Shown piece by piece: positions 1-6,746 of a stretch of 64,000 nt of DNA (position 1 is its first letter; the number at the start of each line of letters is the position of its first letter). Source of the stretch: Pedobacter sp. Leaf216 (GTDB lineage: Bacteria; Bacteroidota; Bacteroidia; Sphingobacteriales; Sphingobacteriaceae). The notes beneath the pieces were generated by a model that saw nothing but the letters and a program-made list of their open reading frames with translations, was not told the DNA's origin and did not search any database. The stretch spans positions 3,876 to 67,875 of the forward strand of contig NZ_LMKM01000011.1 of NCBI RefSeq assembly GCF_001421515.1, given 5' to 3'. The position numbers and the translations under genes were made by a program.

Positions 1-97
1 CGATTAGATTTATCCAGGATGAAGCGAAGCAAAATCCTAGATAAAGATAGAGAAAGCATTCATGAGGCAACCGATTTGTCAAAATTAAAACCATGAC
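1..97. repeat. Direct repeat A, copy 1
   Basis: This 97-base stretch is identical to positions 3255-3351 and may extend left of the window. It keeps a short open frame that in the second copy is complete (32 codons, ATG at 3252 to TGA at 3350; peptide begins MRLDLSRMKR). Copy 1 lacks its ATG only because the window begins there. After the repeat the two copies diverge at once. The pair brackets about 3.2 kb holding three small genes, which suggests a segmental duplication or a recombination scar. Confidence 0.9.
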
Positions 98-106
98 AGT
101 GCAAAG

Positions 107-185
107 CATTGGCGTGTGTTTTACGTGGCATTAGACTTGCCGAATACCGATCTTCCTATCGGTTTAGCACTGTCTTAGCCAATGC
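107..185. repeat. Nested inverted repeat, element 1
   Basis: An outer pair GCATTGGC (about 107-114) and GCCAATGC (about 178-185) encloses an inner hairpin ACCGAT...ATCGGT (about 145-162). It directly follows direct repeat A. The outer-plus-inner stem architecture resembles the elements at 3384-3496 and 4691-4768, although the primary sequence is only loosely similar and the orientation may be inverted. Confidence 0.45.
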
Positions 186-221
186 ACCACTGACTAAAAG
201 TAACCGCAGAAACTTAAAAGA

Positions 222-974
222 ATGCTGATTAAATTTCGTGGAAGGTTTGATTTTTCTTCTCACCCTTATGAAATCGGACATTCCGTTTTCCGGAATAAAA
301 AACTGGAAGATAATTTCTTTATTGATAGGCTATATGAACTTGCCAGTGATGAACATAAAGCCTTTTATAATTTTCACCTAGCGCACTACCTGGTTAGAAA
401 TCCTGAAGGGGAGGAAAAGTTCTTTCTTAAGGTGGATAAAACAATGAACAGGAGGATTGGTTTCTATTCGGCAAACAATCCATCTGCGTGGGGGTATAGC
501 TCTATTATTGACAAGTTGTCGACATTGGATACGTTCAGGGAATTTCTTGATACCATTGATCTGTGGAGTGTGAATACTTCCATTGAAAAGATCTTTAGGC
601 AGAAAGATGATGAAATCGAGATGCTTATCGGTAAAGTAAAAGACTTGCAGTCCAAACTGGATGATATTATGAAATATGAGGCAAGTGAAAAAATCGCAAT
701 CCATGGTGGGGAGCTTCCTGTTTTTATGGATCTGATGCATCAGGTGAAGGGGCTGGTGCTGCCGAATGGAAATAGGCTTTTGACCACTCAAGGGTTCAGC
801 CCCTGGTATAAGATGATTGCCAAAAACTTTGTTCATGGGGAAAAGCCGATCCCTTTGGCAACTGCACAGAATTATTTTTCATCTCCCGGTTCTTTGAAGT
901 ATATTTTTATAGCTGAAAAGGATAGGGGGTTTGACATTGTGCCGGTCAGGCCCGAAGTCCAGAATTCACATTGA
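222..974 (+). CDS. Hypothetical protein, 250 aa
   Basis: I do not recognise this protein. It is soluble, with no signal peptide or membrane segment. Residues around 120-155 are rich in charged and heptad-like residues (RQKDDEIEMLIGKVKDLQSK), suggesting a short coiled coil that separates an N-terminal aromatic-rich part from a C-terminal part. The ATG at 222 is the first one in an otherwise clean frame. The gene stands alone on the plus strand between direct repeat A and a repeat-rich spacer, so context gives no function. It reads as a real gene because the frame is long, codon use is balanced and the minus-strand overlap has low-complexity composition. Confidence 0.7.
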   Translation: MLIKFRGRFDFSSHPYEIGHSVFRNKKLEDNFFIDRLYELASDEHKAFYNFHLAHYLVRNPEGEEKFFLKVDKTMNRRIGFYSANNPSAWGYSSIIDKLSTLDTFREFLDTIDLWSVNTSIEKIFRQKDDEIEMLIGKVKDLQSKLDDIMKYEASEKIAIHGGELPVFMDLMHQVKGLVLPNGNRLLTTQGFSPWYKMIAKNFVHGEKPIPLATAQNYFSSPGSLKYIFIAEKDRGFDIVPVRPEVQNSH

Positions 975-1236
975 GGTAAATTAGGGTTATCAGTGGAAAG
1001 CTGTTTATCCATGAAAGAAATTGAATGTGCTTTTTGTATCGGTAAAAAAGGGTAAAGATGCTTTTGGTCCGCTTAATGAAACTGTCGTTAGGATATGGTT
1101 TTTCTCGATACGGGCTTTTTTAGTTTAAGTGTTTATTTAACTTTATTAGATTGCCTAACTTGTAAGATCAGATCACCCGGGTAATGATATAGCTGTTTTT
1201 GGGAGAGACTTACAGGTCAGCCTGGTAAGATCTATG

Positions 1237-1297
1237 TATCATCACCTGCGTCCACGGGGACAGGTTTTATAATTGGGGATATGTTTCGGTGAAAGTG
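1237..1297. repeat. Dispersed repeat C, copy 1
   Basis: This copy shares an interrupted conserved string with 13130-13192: ATCATCACCTGCGT, then four variable bases, then GG.GACAGGTTT, then a GGGATATGTT.CGGTGA block. Differences are scattered substitutions and one-base indels, as expected for an old intergenic repeat family. Confidence 0.75.
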
Positions 1298-1387
1298 GAA
1301 ACGGATCCTAAAAATTAAATAATATAATGGGGATGTACGGTTTTTTGAAATCCCGAGTGGATAATATGATCTGGAATTGGGGTTTAG

Positions 1388-1464
1388 TTTTGGCTGTCCC
1401 CTGAAGGGCCGGGCAATCCGCTGTATCTTTTGTTCCAAAAGGATGCCGCTCCTTTCCCTGACAG
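1388..1464. repeat. Dispersed repeat B, copy 1
   Basis: This copy matches 7613-7690. The shared core includes TTTGGCTGTCCCC, GGGCCGGGC, GCTGTATCTTTTGTTCCAAA and GATGCCGC. It lies outside any supported gene. In my recollection similar strings recur between genes in Sphingobacteriaceae genomes, but that was not checked. Confidence 0.75.
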
Positions 1465-1610
1465 GGGCGGGGGATAATGTTTATAAATTATCCTTTCCTG
1501 GGTTTAAAGATAACAAACACCTTGTACGCCAATTTCTTTTTATTTGCTGCTTTTTTTTACCAATTTACACCAAATGACAAATCAATAAATTGTAGTCATT
1601 ATAAACCTAT

Positions 1611-2087
1611 ATGGGATCCCAGAAAATTACGCTCTACCTATGCCTGTTTTTGATGTTGTTAACTTCATGTTCAAACAGCAGTAAAATTATCCATTATCAA
1701 TATAAAGGGGTAGTTATTACCCGGGTTAACGGTTACCCGAAGGACTATTTTTATTATGGGAAATTTGATAACACGAAAAATCTGCCCAAGGATTACATCC
1801 TGTCCAAATTCAGTGGGTTTGACGGATTGATGTCTGCTTTTCTGGTATTTAAAAAGGATAAAACAGTAGAGATTATTCCTGTAGCTGATGACTTCACCAA
1901 AATAGGAGACAATGCATCCCTGAAGCTGAACAGTGAAATTGAAAATATTGACTTCATTCACTGGCGGGACAGTACCAGCAATAACCTGGATAGTATAGTA
2001 GAGGTTTCAGATGACCTCAAATTAGAAATCGCCCGAAATAAAGACGGCCGTTCAAAAGTAAAAGCAACATACGATAGATCACTATAG
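1611..2087 (+). CDS. Small predicted lipoprotein, 158 aa
   Basis: The N-terminus is a type II signal peptide: a hydrophobic run (LYLCLFLMLL) ending in the lipobox LTSC, with the lipidated cysteine near residue 20, so the protein should be anchored in an outer-membrane or periplasmic leaflet. The rest is about 135 residues rich in beta-prone and charged residues with no family I recognise. It ends in a short charged tail. The upstream 30 bases are AT-rich; no strong ribosome binding site is evident, which is normal for Bacteroidota. Its neighbours are repeats, so its role is unknown. Confidence 0.75.
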   Translation: MGSQKITLYLCLFLMLLTSCSNSSKIIHYQYKGVVITRVNGYPKDYFYYGKFDNTKNLPKDYILSKFSGFDGLMSAFLVFKKDKTVEIIPVADDFTKIGDNASLKLNSEIENIDFIHWRDSTSNNLDSIVEVSDDLKLEIARNKDGRSKVKATYDRSL

Positions 2088-2486
2088 TCCGTATTGTATA
2101 CTGCCATTCCCTTACCCTGCTAAAGGGAAAGCCCCTTTGCATATTCCTTATTCTCATGAACAATTAACCAATGCTCTTCAATTTTTGAGGACTACATATC
2201 CGAGAATTCAAGCTTAAGTCCTTGGGCTAGTTAGTTAACATCAAATAACCATACTTCTAAATATCCAGTTTTCAATCAATTCCTTTCTTATAAGGGGGAT
2301 GGTTCTCGTTTTGGATATGCTGAAAAGTGTACTTGTTGATATTGTTTCTATAAGGTCTGGAGTGAGCTAAACAGTTGTTTACCTTTTAAAACGACAAGCA
2401 TTACGCACATGTTATGTTAATTGGGTGTTAACATATAACGATACAATAGAGATTGTGCATGTAGTGATAGCCGTCAACTACAACGG
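2088..2486. other. Intergenic region, nothing identified
   Basis: This is AT-rich spacer between a plus-strand and a minus-strand gene that converge. A short stem (AAAGGG/CCCTTT around 2124-2140) could be a weak hairpin after the lipoprotein gene, but it lacks a T-run. Nothing else was supported. Confidence 0.6.
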
Positions 2487-3074
2487 TTACCACAACCTCC
2501 ACCATGGTTTTGAATCCTTTACATTTTGTGCTGTCTCGCTTGTTGCTGGCTGTGTAGCATCATATAGCGAGTCTCGTACCTGCTTAGTAATCAAATCCAA
2601 TTCAATATGAAATTGCTTGTTGCTATCTTGATAGTGAAAATAGGTTGCATAGAGCTTATTGTCCTTTATATTGGTTAGCTGGACATCATCGAAGCCATTA
2701 TATTCAAAAAGACAAGTTTCACTACCGTGTATATCAATGAATCTTAAATCATAACCATTTGAATAGTAAGTATTATACTGGTCGTTATCTACCAGAACCG
2801 TTTTTACATCCGATATCTCTGTACTATTAACAAGTTGTCGAGTTGTTGTATTAATCAAATAAGCGGCACCGTTAGCTACAATAAAAGCCTTTTCATGTCT
2901 ATCTAATAATTTAATTATACGCGAATTATCTAGCCAACCATTTTGAAATGAACCTACCCATTCATCTCCAACATCAGTAGTAAATTTAACCCAAGAGCAA
3001 TCAGACGCAGTATCTCCAAAGTGTTTCTCCTGATACTCGCCTGAAGGTGGTCTATAGATAAATTCTGCAAACAT
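2487..3074 (-). CDS. Hypothetical protein with KPWWRLW C-terminus, 195 aa
   Basis: This is a soluble protein with a beta-rich, repeat-like pattern (alternating hydrophobic strands, e.g. KAFIVANGAAYLINTTTRQL), suggestive of a propeller or WD-like fold, but I cannot assign a family. It ends in KPWWRLW. The neighbouring minus-strand gene at 4160-4627, otherwise unrelated, ends in KPWWKIW. Such Trp-rich tails are seen on many small proteins of toxin-immunity neighbourhoods. The gene lies between the two copies of direct repeat A and shares orientation with the other small genes of this island. An immunity function is plausible but unproven. Confidence 0.65.
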   Translation of the reverse strand: MFAEFIYRPPSGEYQEKHFGDTASDCSWVKFTTDVGDEWVGSFQNGWLDNSRIIKLLDRHEKAFIVANGAAYLINTTTRQLVNSTEISDVKTVLVDNDQYNTYYSNGYDLRFIDIHGSETCLFEYNGFDDVQLTNIKDNKLYATYFHYQDSNKQFHIELDLITKQVRDSLYDATQPATSETAQNVKDSKPWWRLW

Positions 3075-3254
3075 ATGAATAGGTATTGTTAGCTAAGATA
3101 ATAGTTTTAGATGAACTGTGTTATGGCTCACCAAATGCAAACCGAGCAAATGTGTGAGAATCGACAGTTGCAAAGCAACGGGATTCGATCTATGTATTAA
3201 CACAAGCGTTAGCGCAGCATTTTCGATTACGCAGGTGAGCTGAAAAGTGGAATG

Positions 3255-3351
3255 CGATTAGATTTATCCAGGATGAAGCGAAGCAAAATCCTAGATAAAG
3301 ATAGAGAAAGCATTCATGAGGCAACCGATTTGTCAAAATTAAAACCATGAC
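3255..3351. repeat. Direct repeat A, copy 2
   Basis: This is a base-for-base match to 1-97. Here the enclosed frame is complete: ATG at 3252, TGA at 3348-3350, 32 residues, strongly basic at the start. Whether the peptide is made is unknown; the conservation may simply reflect a recent DNA duplication. Confidence 0.9.
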
Positions 3352-3383
3352 CTTTTGCTAAGAACCACTGGCAGAAAAGTAAA

Positions 3384-3496
3384 GCATTGCCCCTCATAAA
3401 GATGCAGTATAGATCCAACAGCACTGATTAAATGACTAGACCGAGCCTTTCCTCGCTTAAGCCAACCTTTTGAGGAAAGTTTTGGTTAAGGAATGC
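3384..3496. repeat. Nested inverted repeat, element 2
   Basis: The inner stem is CTTTCCTC/GAGGAAAG. The outer stem pairs GCATTGCC (3384-3391) imperfectly with GGAATGC (about 3490-3496). The segment from 3434 (GACTAGACC, CCTTTC, TCGCTT, AAGCCA) aligns with the element at 4711-4768 (GACTAAACC, CCTTTC, TCGCTG, AAGCCA). It lies within 20 bases of the stop codon of the minus-strand gene at 3515. Confidence 0.65.
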
Positions 3497-3514
3497 GTCA
3501 AAATTAATCTACCT

Positions 3515-4081
3515 CTATTTAAGAATATTATGATTGTTCAGCTTGCCTGTATTGATAATCTTTAACAAAATCCAGTAAAATAACCCATTGAATATTAAAA
3601 ACAAAATTAGTTTCATGAAGTATCCTAAAATTAACGGATAAAGTAAGGATAAAGAATCAAAAGCCATATAATCTCTATGGAAGCTCGTAATTAATACTGT
3701 TAACCTTTCTGCCTCAAGTATCCATAATAATAGGATCCCTATAATTAATCTAAAGTATCTTGATTGCCGACACGTTTTGATCCAAAGTATTTGAGTAACT
3801 AGAAATAGGAAAAGGAATTGAAACCAGAATGTAAAAGCGTAAGAACCAAACATTTGATTTTCGATAGTAAATGTGTAACTATCCGAACCAAAATATGCTT
3901 CAAAGAACCAAACAATAAAGGTCATTGTATATATAATTCCTGCGACCCTTGTTATCCGAGTAACCACAATGTCCACTTCTTTAAACAATTTTCGCTGTAA
4001 AAAAAAGAAATAGCACACACTCCAAGATCCAAAGCCAAATAACTGGATAATTGAGAGCCTATGAATAATCGTTAATAGCAT
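3515..4081 (-). CDS. Polytopic membrane protein, 188 aa
   Basis: About five hydrophobic segments are visible: residues about 8-27, 45-63, 82-102, 110-128 and 150-175. Short charged loops separate them (e.g. CRQSRYFR). No catalytic or transport motif is seen and I do not recognise the family. The gene sits in the minus-strand group of small genes between two nested inverted repeats. Upstream of its start, 4113-4138 carries a 26-base motif nearly repeated upstream of the next gene (4644-4669). A membrane-bound immunity protein is one possibility; this rests only on neighbourhood. Confidence 0.65.
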   Translation of the reverse strand: MLLTIIHRLSIIQLFGFGSWSVCYFFFLQRKLFKEVDIVVTRITRVAGIIYTMTFIVWFFEAYFGSDSYTFTIENQMFGSYAFTFWFQFLFLFLVTQILWIKTCRQSRYFRLIIGILLLWILEAERLTVLITSFHRDYMAFDSLSLLYPLILGYFMKLILFLIFNGLFYWILLKIINTGKLNNHNILK

Positions 4082-4112
4082 GATTATATTCTTTATATAT
4101 ATTCATTTAGAC

Positions 4113-4138
4113 TTCAATTATAACAAAAAAGAGCCAAA
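4113..4138 (-). repeat. 26-base upstream motif, copy 1
   Basis: This copy differs from 4644-4669 at only two positions (24 of 26). On the minus strand it reads TTTGGCTCTTTTTT, then RTTATAMTTGAA. Both copies lie just upstream of minus-strand start codons (4081 and 4627). Confidence 0.7.
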
Positions 4139-4152
4139 CCGGACCGCTCTTG
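4125..4152 (-). terminator. Probable intrinsic terminator after the KPWWKIW gene
   Basis: Read on the minus strand, AAGAGC and GCTCTT form a six-base stem with an 11-base loop, followed by a run of six T. It sits just downstream of the stop at 4160, so it would end transcription from that gene, and it overlaps motif copy 1. Confidence 0.55.
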
Positions 4153-4159
4153 ACTATTG

Positions 4160-4627
4160 CTACCAAATCTTCCACCAAGGTTTAGGCTCCTTTCGGGACG
4201 AAGTTGCCGATTCGCTATAATCTTTCAATATTTCAAGTTTTCCGCCACGTAAAGGAAAGAATATATCGCCATTATCACTACTGACATCAAAGAATCCAAC
4301 TTCGTGCTTCTCTGCAAGTTCTAATGCTGCATCATATGCTTTTTCAGCAACAGTCCAACTAAATCCTATATAGATCACATCGTTCCCAACAGAATAATCA
4401 GTTAGAAAATCGTTTTCTTCATCATCTTCACTTGCATAGGGGCCATTCATTGCAGGAAATGTTTTGATAATTCCTATAAACCAATCCCTTAGTTTTGGCG
4501 AGGTGTTAGTCGGATCGTCATAACCATGCGGTTCAGATCACTCGGTTTGATTTTTGTACCAATCCATAAAAGCTGATCTAGAGGTAGGTGCAGCCTCTTT
4601 CCTGAATACCATTAAGTCGTAACTCAT
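4160..4627 (-). pseudogene. Small soluble protein gene interrupted by TGA at codon 30
   Basis: The intact part (96 codons from 4450) begins internally at MNGP. In the same frame an upstream ATG at 4627 opens a frame starting MSYDLMVFRKEAAP that reaches TGA at 4540-4538, then continues SEPHGYDDPTNTS into the downstream part. Together they give one 155-codon unit. I recall a widespread bacterial family with the pattern MSYDLM...F..WY..QTEW...H.YDDP...T..L..WF...I.TFP.MNGP, ending in GVGFFDVSSDDG. By that pattern codon 30 should be Trp, so TGG became TGA by one substitution. The C-terminus is KPWWKIW. The family's function is unknown to me. Internal restart at 4450 would lose the conserved N-terminal third. 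Confidence 0.75.
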
Positions 4628-4643
4628 TTGAGATAATTTAGAA

Positions 4644-4669
4644 TTCAAGTATAATAAAAAAGAGCCAAA
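4644..4669 (-). repeat. 26-base upstream motif, copy 2
   Basis: This is the second copy of the motif at 4113-4138, located 17 bases upstream of the ATG at 4627. Unlike copy 1 it has no upstream partner to make a terminator stem, so a role as leader or control element is also possible. Confidence 0.65.
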
Positions 4670-4690
4670 TAGTTATCCTCATAAAATAAT

Positions 4691-4768
4691 AGCATCCACC
4701 ACCATTTAAAGACTAAACCCTCCCTTTCTCGCTGTAAGCCACTAAATGAGGGAGGGAATTAGGATGCT
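4691..4768. repeat. Nested inverted repeat, element 3
   Basis: The outer stem is AGCATCC (4691-4697) with GGATGCT (4762-4768). The inner stem is CCCTCCCT (4718-4725) with AGGGAGGG (4749-4756). Both are perfect. The element ends one base before the stop codon of the gene at 4770, and its inner half aligns with element 2. Confidence 0.75.
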
Positions 4769-4769
4769 G

Positions 4770-5135
4770 TTAATTACTACGAAGCTCTACAAAATTCAGA
4801 TAACCAATGTGACCAAGTTCTGGATGATCAACACCAATCCTGGACTCAGTATTATTAGTTACAATTTTTAAATATTTGCCTTCAACATTGCTCTTGATGT
4901 TAACGAATATCTGCTTTCGCATTAGCAGCTCTTTATAGCAAGTGTAAATGTGATAAGCTATTTTTCCTAAATCATCGTCCTCATAGTCTAGCTTAAGACC
5001 ATCCAAATTTCTAGTAACTACCGACCATTTGTTTTTGGAATTCACTGATTCAGATTTGGGAAAAGCCAGAAGTTCATAGCCGTAATCGTTTTCAAAATGA
5101 CTTGCTGATTTAAGCTTTCGATTTTGAAAGATAAT
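4770..5135 (-). CDS. Hypothetical small protein, start codon unclear
   Basis: A frame with GTG at 5045 gives 91 residues with alternating charged and hydrophobic residues and no signal peptide. The same frame stays open 30 codons further up, to just after a TAA at 5138-5136, and that extension also looks coding (SASHFENDYGYELLAFPKSE) but has no ATG, GTG or TTG at its head. Either an unusual ATT start near 5135 is used, or the 5' end was lost. I do not recognise the family. It is the rightmost of the small minus-strand genes and abuts inverted-repeat element 3. An immunity-type protein is a guess from context. Confidence 0.5.
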   Translation of the reverse strand: MIFQNRKLKSASHFENDYGYELLAFPKSESVNSKNKWSVVTRNLDGLKLDYEDDDLGKIAYHIYTCYKELLMRKQIFVNIKSNVEGKYLKIVTNNTESRIGVDHPELGHIGYLNFVELRSN

Positions 5136-5179
5136 TTAGCCTAAAATAACGATTACGCGAATGATGAGCATATATAATA

Positions 5180-5593
5180 ATGGTGTCGTCATATCAACTT
5201 ATCCTTTGTGCCCATTTATTTATCAGGAGGTACGCTTATAAACAGACTGACGGATATCTGTTTGAGGCCTGTGCGGGACTTATCGAGCCAGGGGATTCTC
5301 CGGGGCAGGCGGTAATCCGGGAAGCCGGGAAGAAACGGGGTATAAAATTTCTGATTCTGTTCAAATCGGCGCAGTGTATACCTCTGCTGGTGGCTTGACA
5401 GAATATCTGCACTTGTTTACCGCTGAGGTGTCCGATGAGGATCAGACACCTCAGCGGTGGTGCGGATGGAGAAGGTGAGGATATTGAACTGGTACAGCTG
5501 GGCTTTGAAGAGGCAAGGAAAAAGCTGTCGGATGGGCAAGTACATGATGCCAAGAGCATGTTGCTCCTGCAGCATTTCTTCCTTCGCCTATAG
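5180..5593 (+). pseudogene. NUDIX hydrolase (NudK-like) remnant, frameshifted
   Basis: Three frames carry pieces of one NUDIX protein. Frame 1 (from about 5180) gives DGYLFEACAGLIEPGDSP and IREA. After 5327 the frame must move: restoring one lost base between 5327 and 5328 turns the meaningless GKKRG into EEETGYKIS, the catalytic NUDIX helix. It then continues VYTSAGGLTEYLHLFTAEVS. A second shift near 5455 leads to GEGEDIELVQLGFEEARKKL and HDAKSMLLLQHF, ending at TAG 5591-5593. The YTSAG and LTEYLHLF strings are typical of the GDP-mannose pyrophosphatase/ADP-sugar branch. The N-terminal beta-strand region is also missing or scrambled. It cannot encode an active enzyme. Confidence 0.85.
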
Positions 5594-5784
5594 TTCATAC
5601 AGCAGCAAGGTGTTGCTACGCTCACCAGAGAACAAATTTCCTGTTTTTACGTCCGGTAAAATGAGACTTTTCGCCGCCTGTAAAAGAAAGATGTACTTGG
5701 AGGTTTGCGAACCGTTCGGCTTGCCAAACCAAATTCACTTTTTGGCTGTTATAGTGATAACATTTAACTAAAAATTGAAAGACT

Positions 5785-5943
5785 ATGCCTAGAGGAAGTA
5801 AAGTGGAAAGGAATTCGGTATCGAATCAGCCACATGAAATCAAGTACGAAGCTGATAAAATGGATGTTAAATCATCTGATATCAAGGACGCCAAAAAGAG
5901 CAGCTCGAATCAGCGGAAGGACATTGAAAAAAAAGTAAAATAA
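5785..5943 (+). CDS. Small highly charged protein, 52 aa
   Basis: This short frame starts at ATG 5785 (MPRGSKVERNSVSN) and ends at TAA 5941. It is full of Lys, Asp, Glu and Ser with no hydrophobic core, so it is probably disordered. A strong intrinsic terminator follows within four bases, which supports real transcription. I know no function for it. Confidence 0.55.
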   Translation: MPRGSKVERNSVSNQPHEIKYEADKMDVKSSDIKDAKKSSSNQRKDIEKKVK

Positions 5944-5946
5944 GCT

Positions 5947-5968
5947 AAGCCCCGTAAGGGGCTTTTAT
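5947..5968 (+). terminator. Intrinsic terminator
   Basis: The seven-base stem AAGCCCC/GGGGCTT has a four-base loop GTAA and runs into TTTT. It follows the stop at 5943 and would also sit at the 3' side of the convergent minus-strand gene at 5989. Confidence 0.85.
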
Positions 5969-5988
5969 TGTCTTGGCCCGCAGTCCCA

Positions 5989-6510
5989 TTATTTACTCAC
6001 CAATGTACTGTTTTTAAAAACCCTGGCCCATTTTTCTATGAAGAGCACGCCCAGTGCGGGTTGCTTCACGGCTACGAAATTGGAGTATAAAGCACTCTTA
6101 CCCTGAATGATGTAATAGAGTTGCGATTCCGGGATTGCACTATTGTTGAATTTTGGCGACTCGATGCGGAACAATATCCAAGGTGAGCCCGATTTGGTCC
6201 CCGTTTCAATCATTTTAAGCTTCGCCTGGGGGGCGTTTTTTAGGGTTTGTGTGTAGGTCGCATTCATCGCCTGTTTTACCGGAACGGATGTAGAACCCAT
6301 CAAGGAGAGCATTGTGCCTATGATGGTCCAGTTTTTAAAAGACTCATTTCCAACCAACAGTTCCACCATACGCGTATTTCCACTTTTCTGGTCGGAAGCT
6401 ATTTTCCATTTGTACTCACCCGGCCATGCTATTTGTAATTTTTCCTGCGCCCGGACATCGTTAGTAATACCAGCTAAAATTAAACATAAAATAATGAATT
6501 GCTTTATCAT
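5989..6510 (-). CDS. Secreted protein of unknown function, 173 aa
   Basis: I prefer the ATG at 6510 (MIKQFIILCLILAG) to the one at 6549, because it places a standard type I signal peptide at the start, cleaved near VRAQ. The mature part of about 150 residues is beta-rich (LQIAWPGEYKWKIAS) with no catalytic motif I recognise and no lipobox, so it is presumably periplasmic. It is convergent with the 52-residue gene and separated from it by the terminator. Function unknown. Confidence 0.7.
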   Translation of the reverse strand: MIKQFIILCLILAGITNDVRAQEKLQIAWPGEYKWKIASDQKSGNTRMVELLVGNESFKNWTIIGTMLSLMGSTSVPVKQAMNATYTQTLKNAPQAKLKMIETGTKSGSPWILFRIESPKFNNSAIPESQLYYIIQGKSALYSNFVAVKQPALGVLFIEKWARVFKNSTLVSK

Positions 6511-6746
6511 AGTTACGTGTGTTTTAATTAACAACGTTTTTATTGTCATTTAGTGTTAATTAATTCACTATGATCAATTTGTTATTGGCTTTGTGGATCA
6601 GAAATCTTTATGCTGTTCCTAAAATAACTGTTATCTGATAGTTTATGATGCTGTGTGTTGCTATGAGTTTTGAACTGATAACTTTAAGCATCTGACTGTG
6701 GAAAATACAGTCAGATGTTTTATTTGGAGAGTCATCTGCGTTTTTA

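Larger units (their letters stand above)
975..1610. other. Intergenic region with two dispersed repeats
   Basis: No convincing gene is present. The stretch carries one copy each of dispersed repeats C (about 1237-1297) and B (about 1388-1464), both found once more elsewhere in the window. Short open frames here run through the repeats and have no protein-like features. Confidence 0.7.
3075..3514. other. Intergenic region with direct repeat A copy 2 and nested inverted repeat
   Basis: The spacer contains the second copy of repeat A (3255-3351, with its complete 32-codon frame) and a nested inverted repeat (3384-3496) just past the stop of the minus-strand membrane-protein gene. No other gene is supported. 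Confidence 0.7.

Noticed and set aside
1377..1577. Plus-strand frame over dispersed repeat B
   Set aside because: The frame is mostly the repeat itself; the second copy of the repeat does not keep the same frame.
3384..4768. Integron attC sites
   Set aside because: The nested stems resemble attC layout, but the GTTRRRY/RYYYAAC end boxes are not present and no integrase of that type is in the window.
5236..5625. A 129-codon minus-strand open frame opposite the NUDIX remnant
   Set aside because: It is Cys/Ser/Pro-rich antisense of a clear NUDIX pseudogene and has no independent coding signs.
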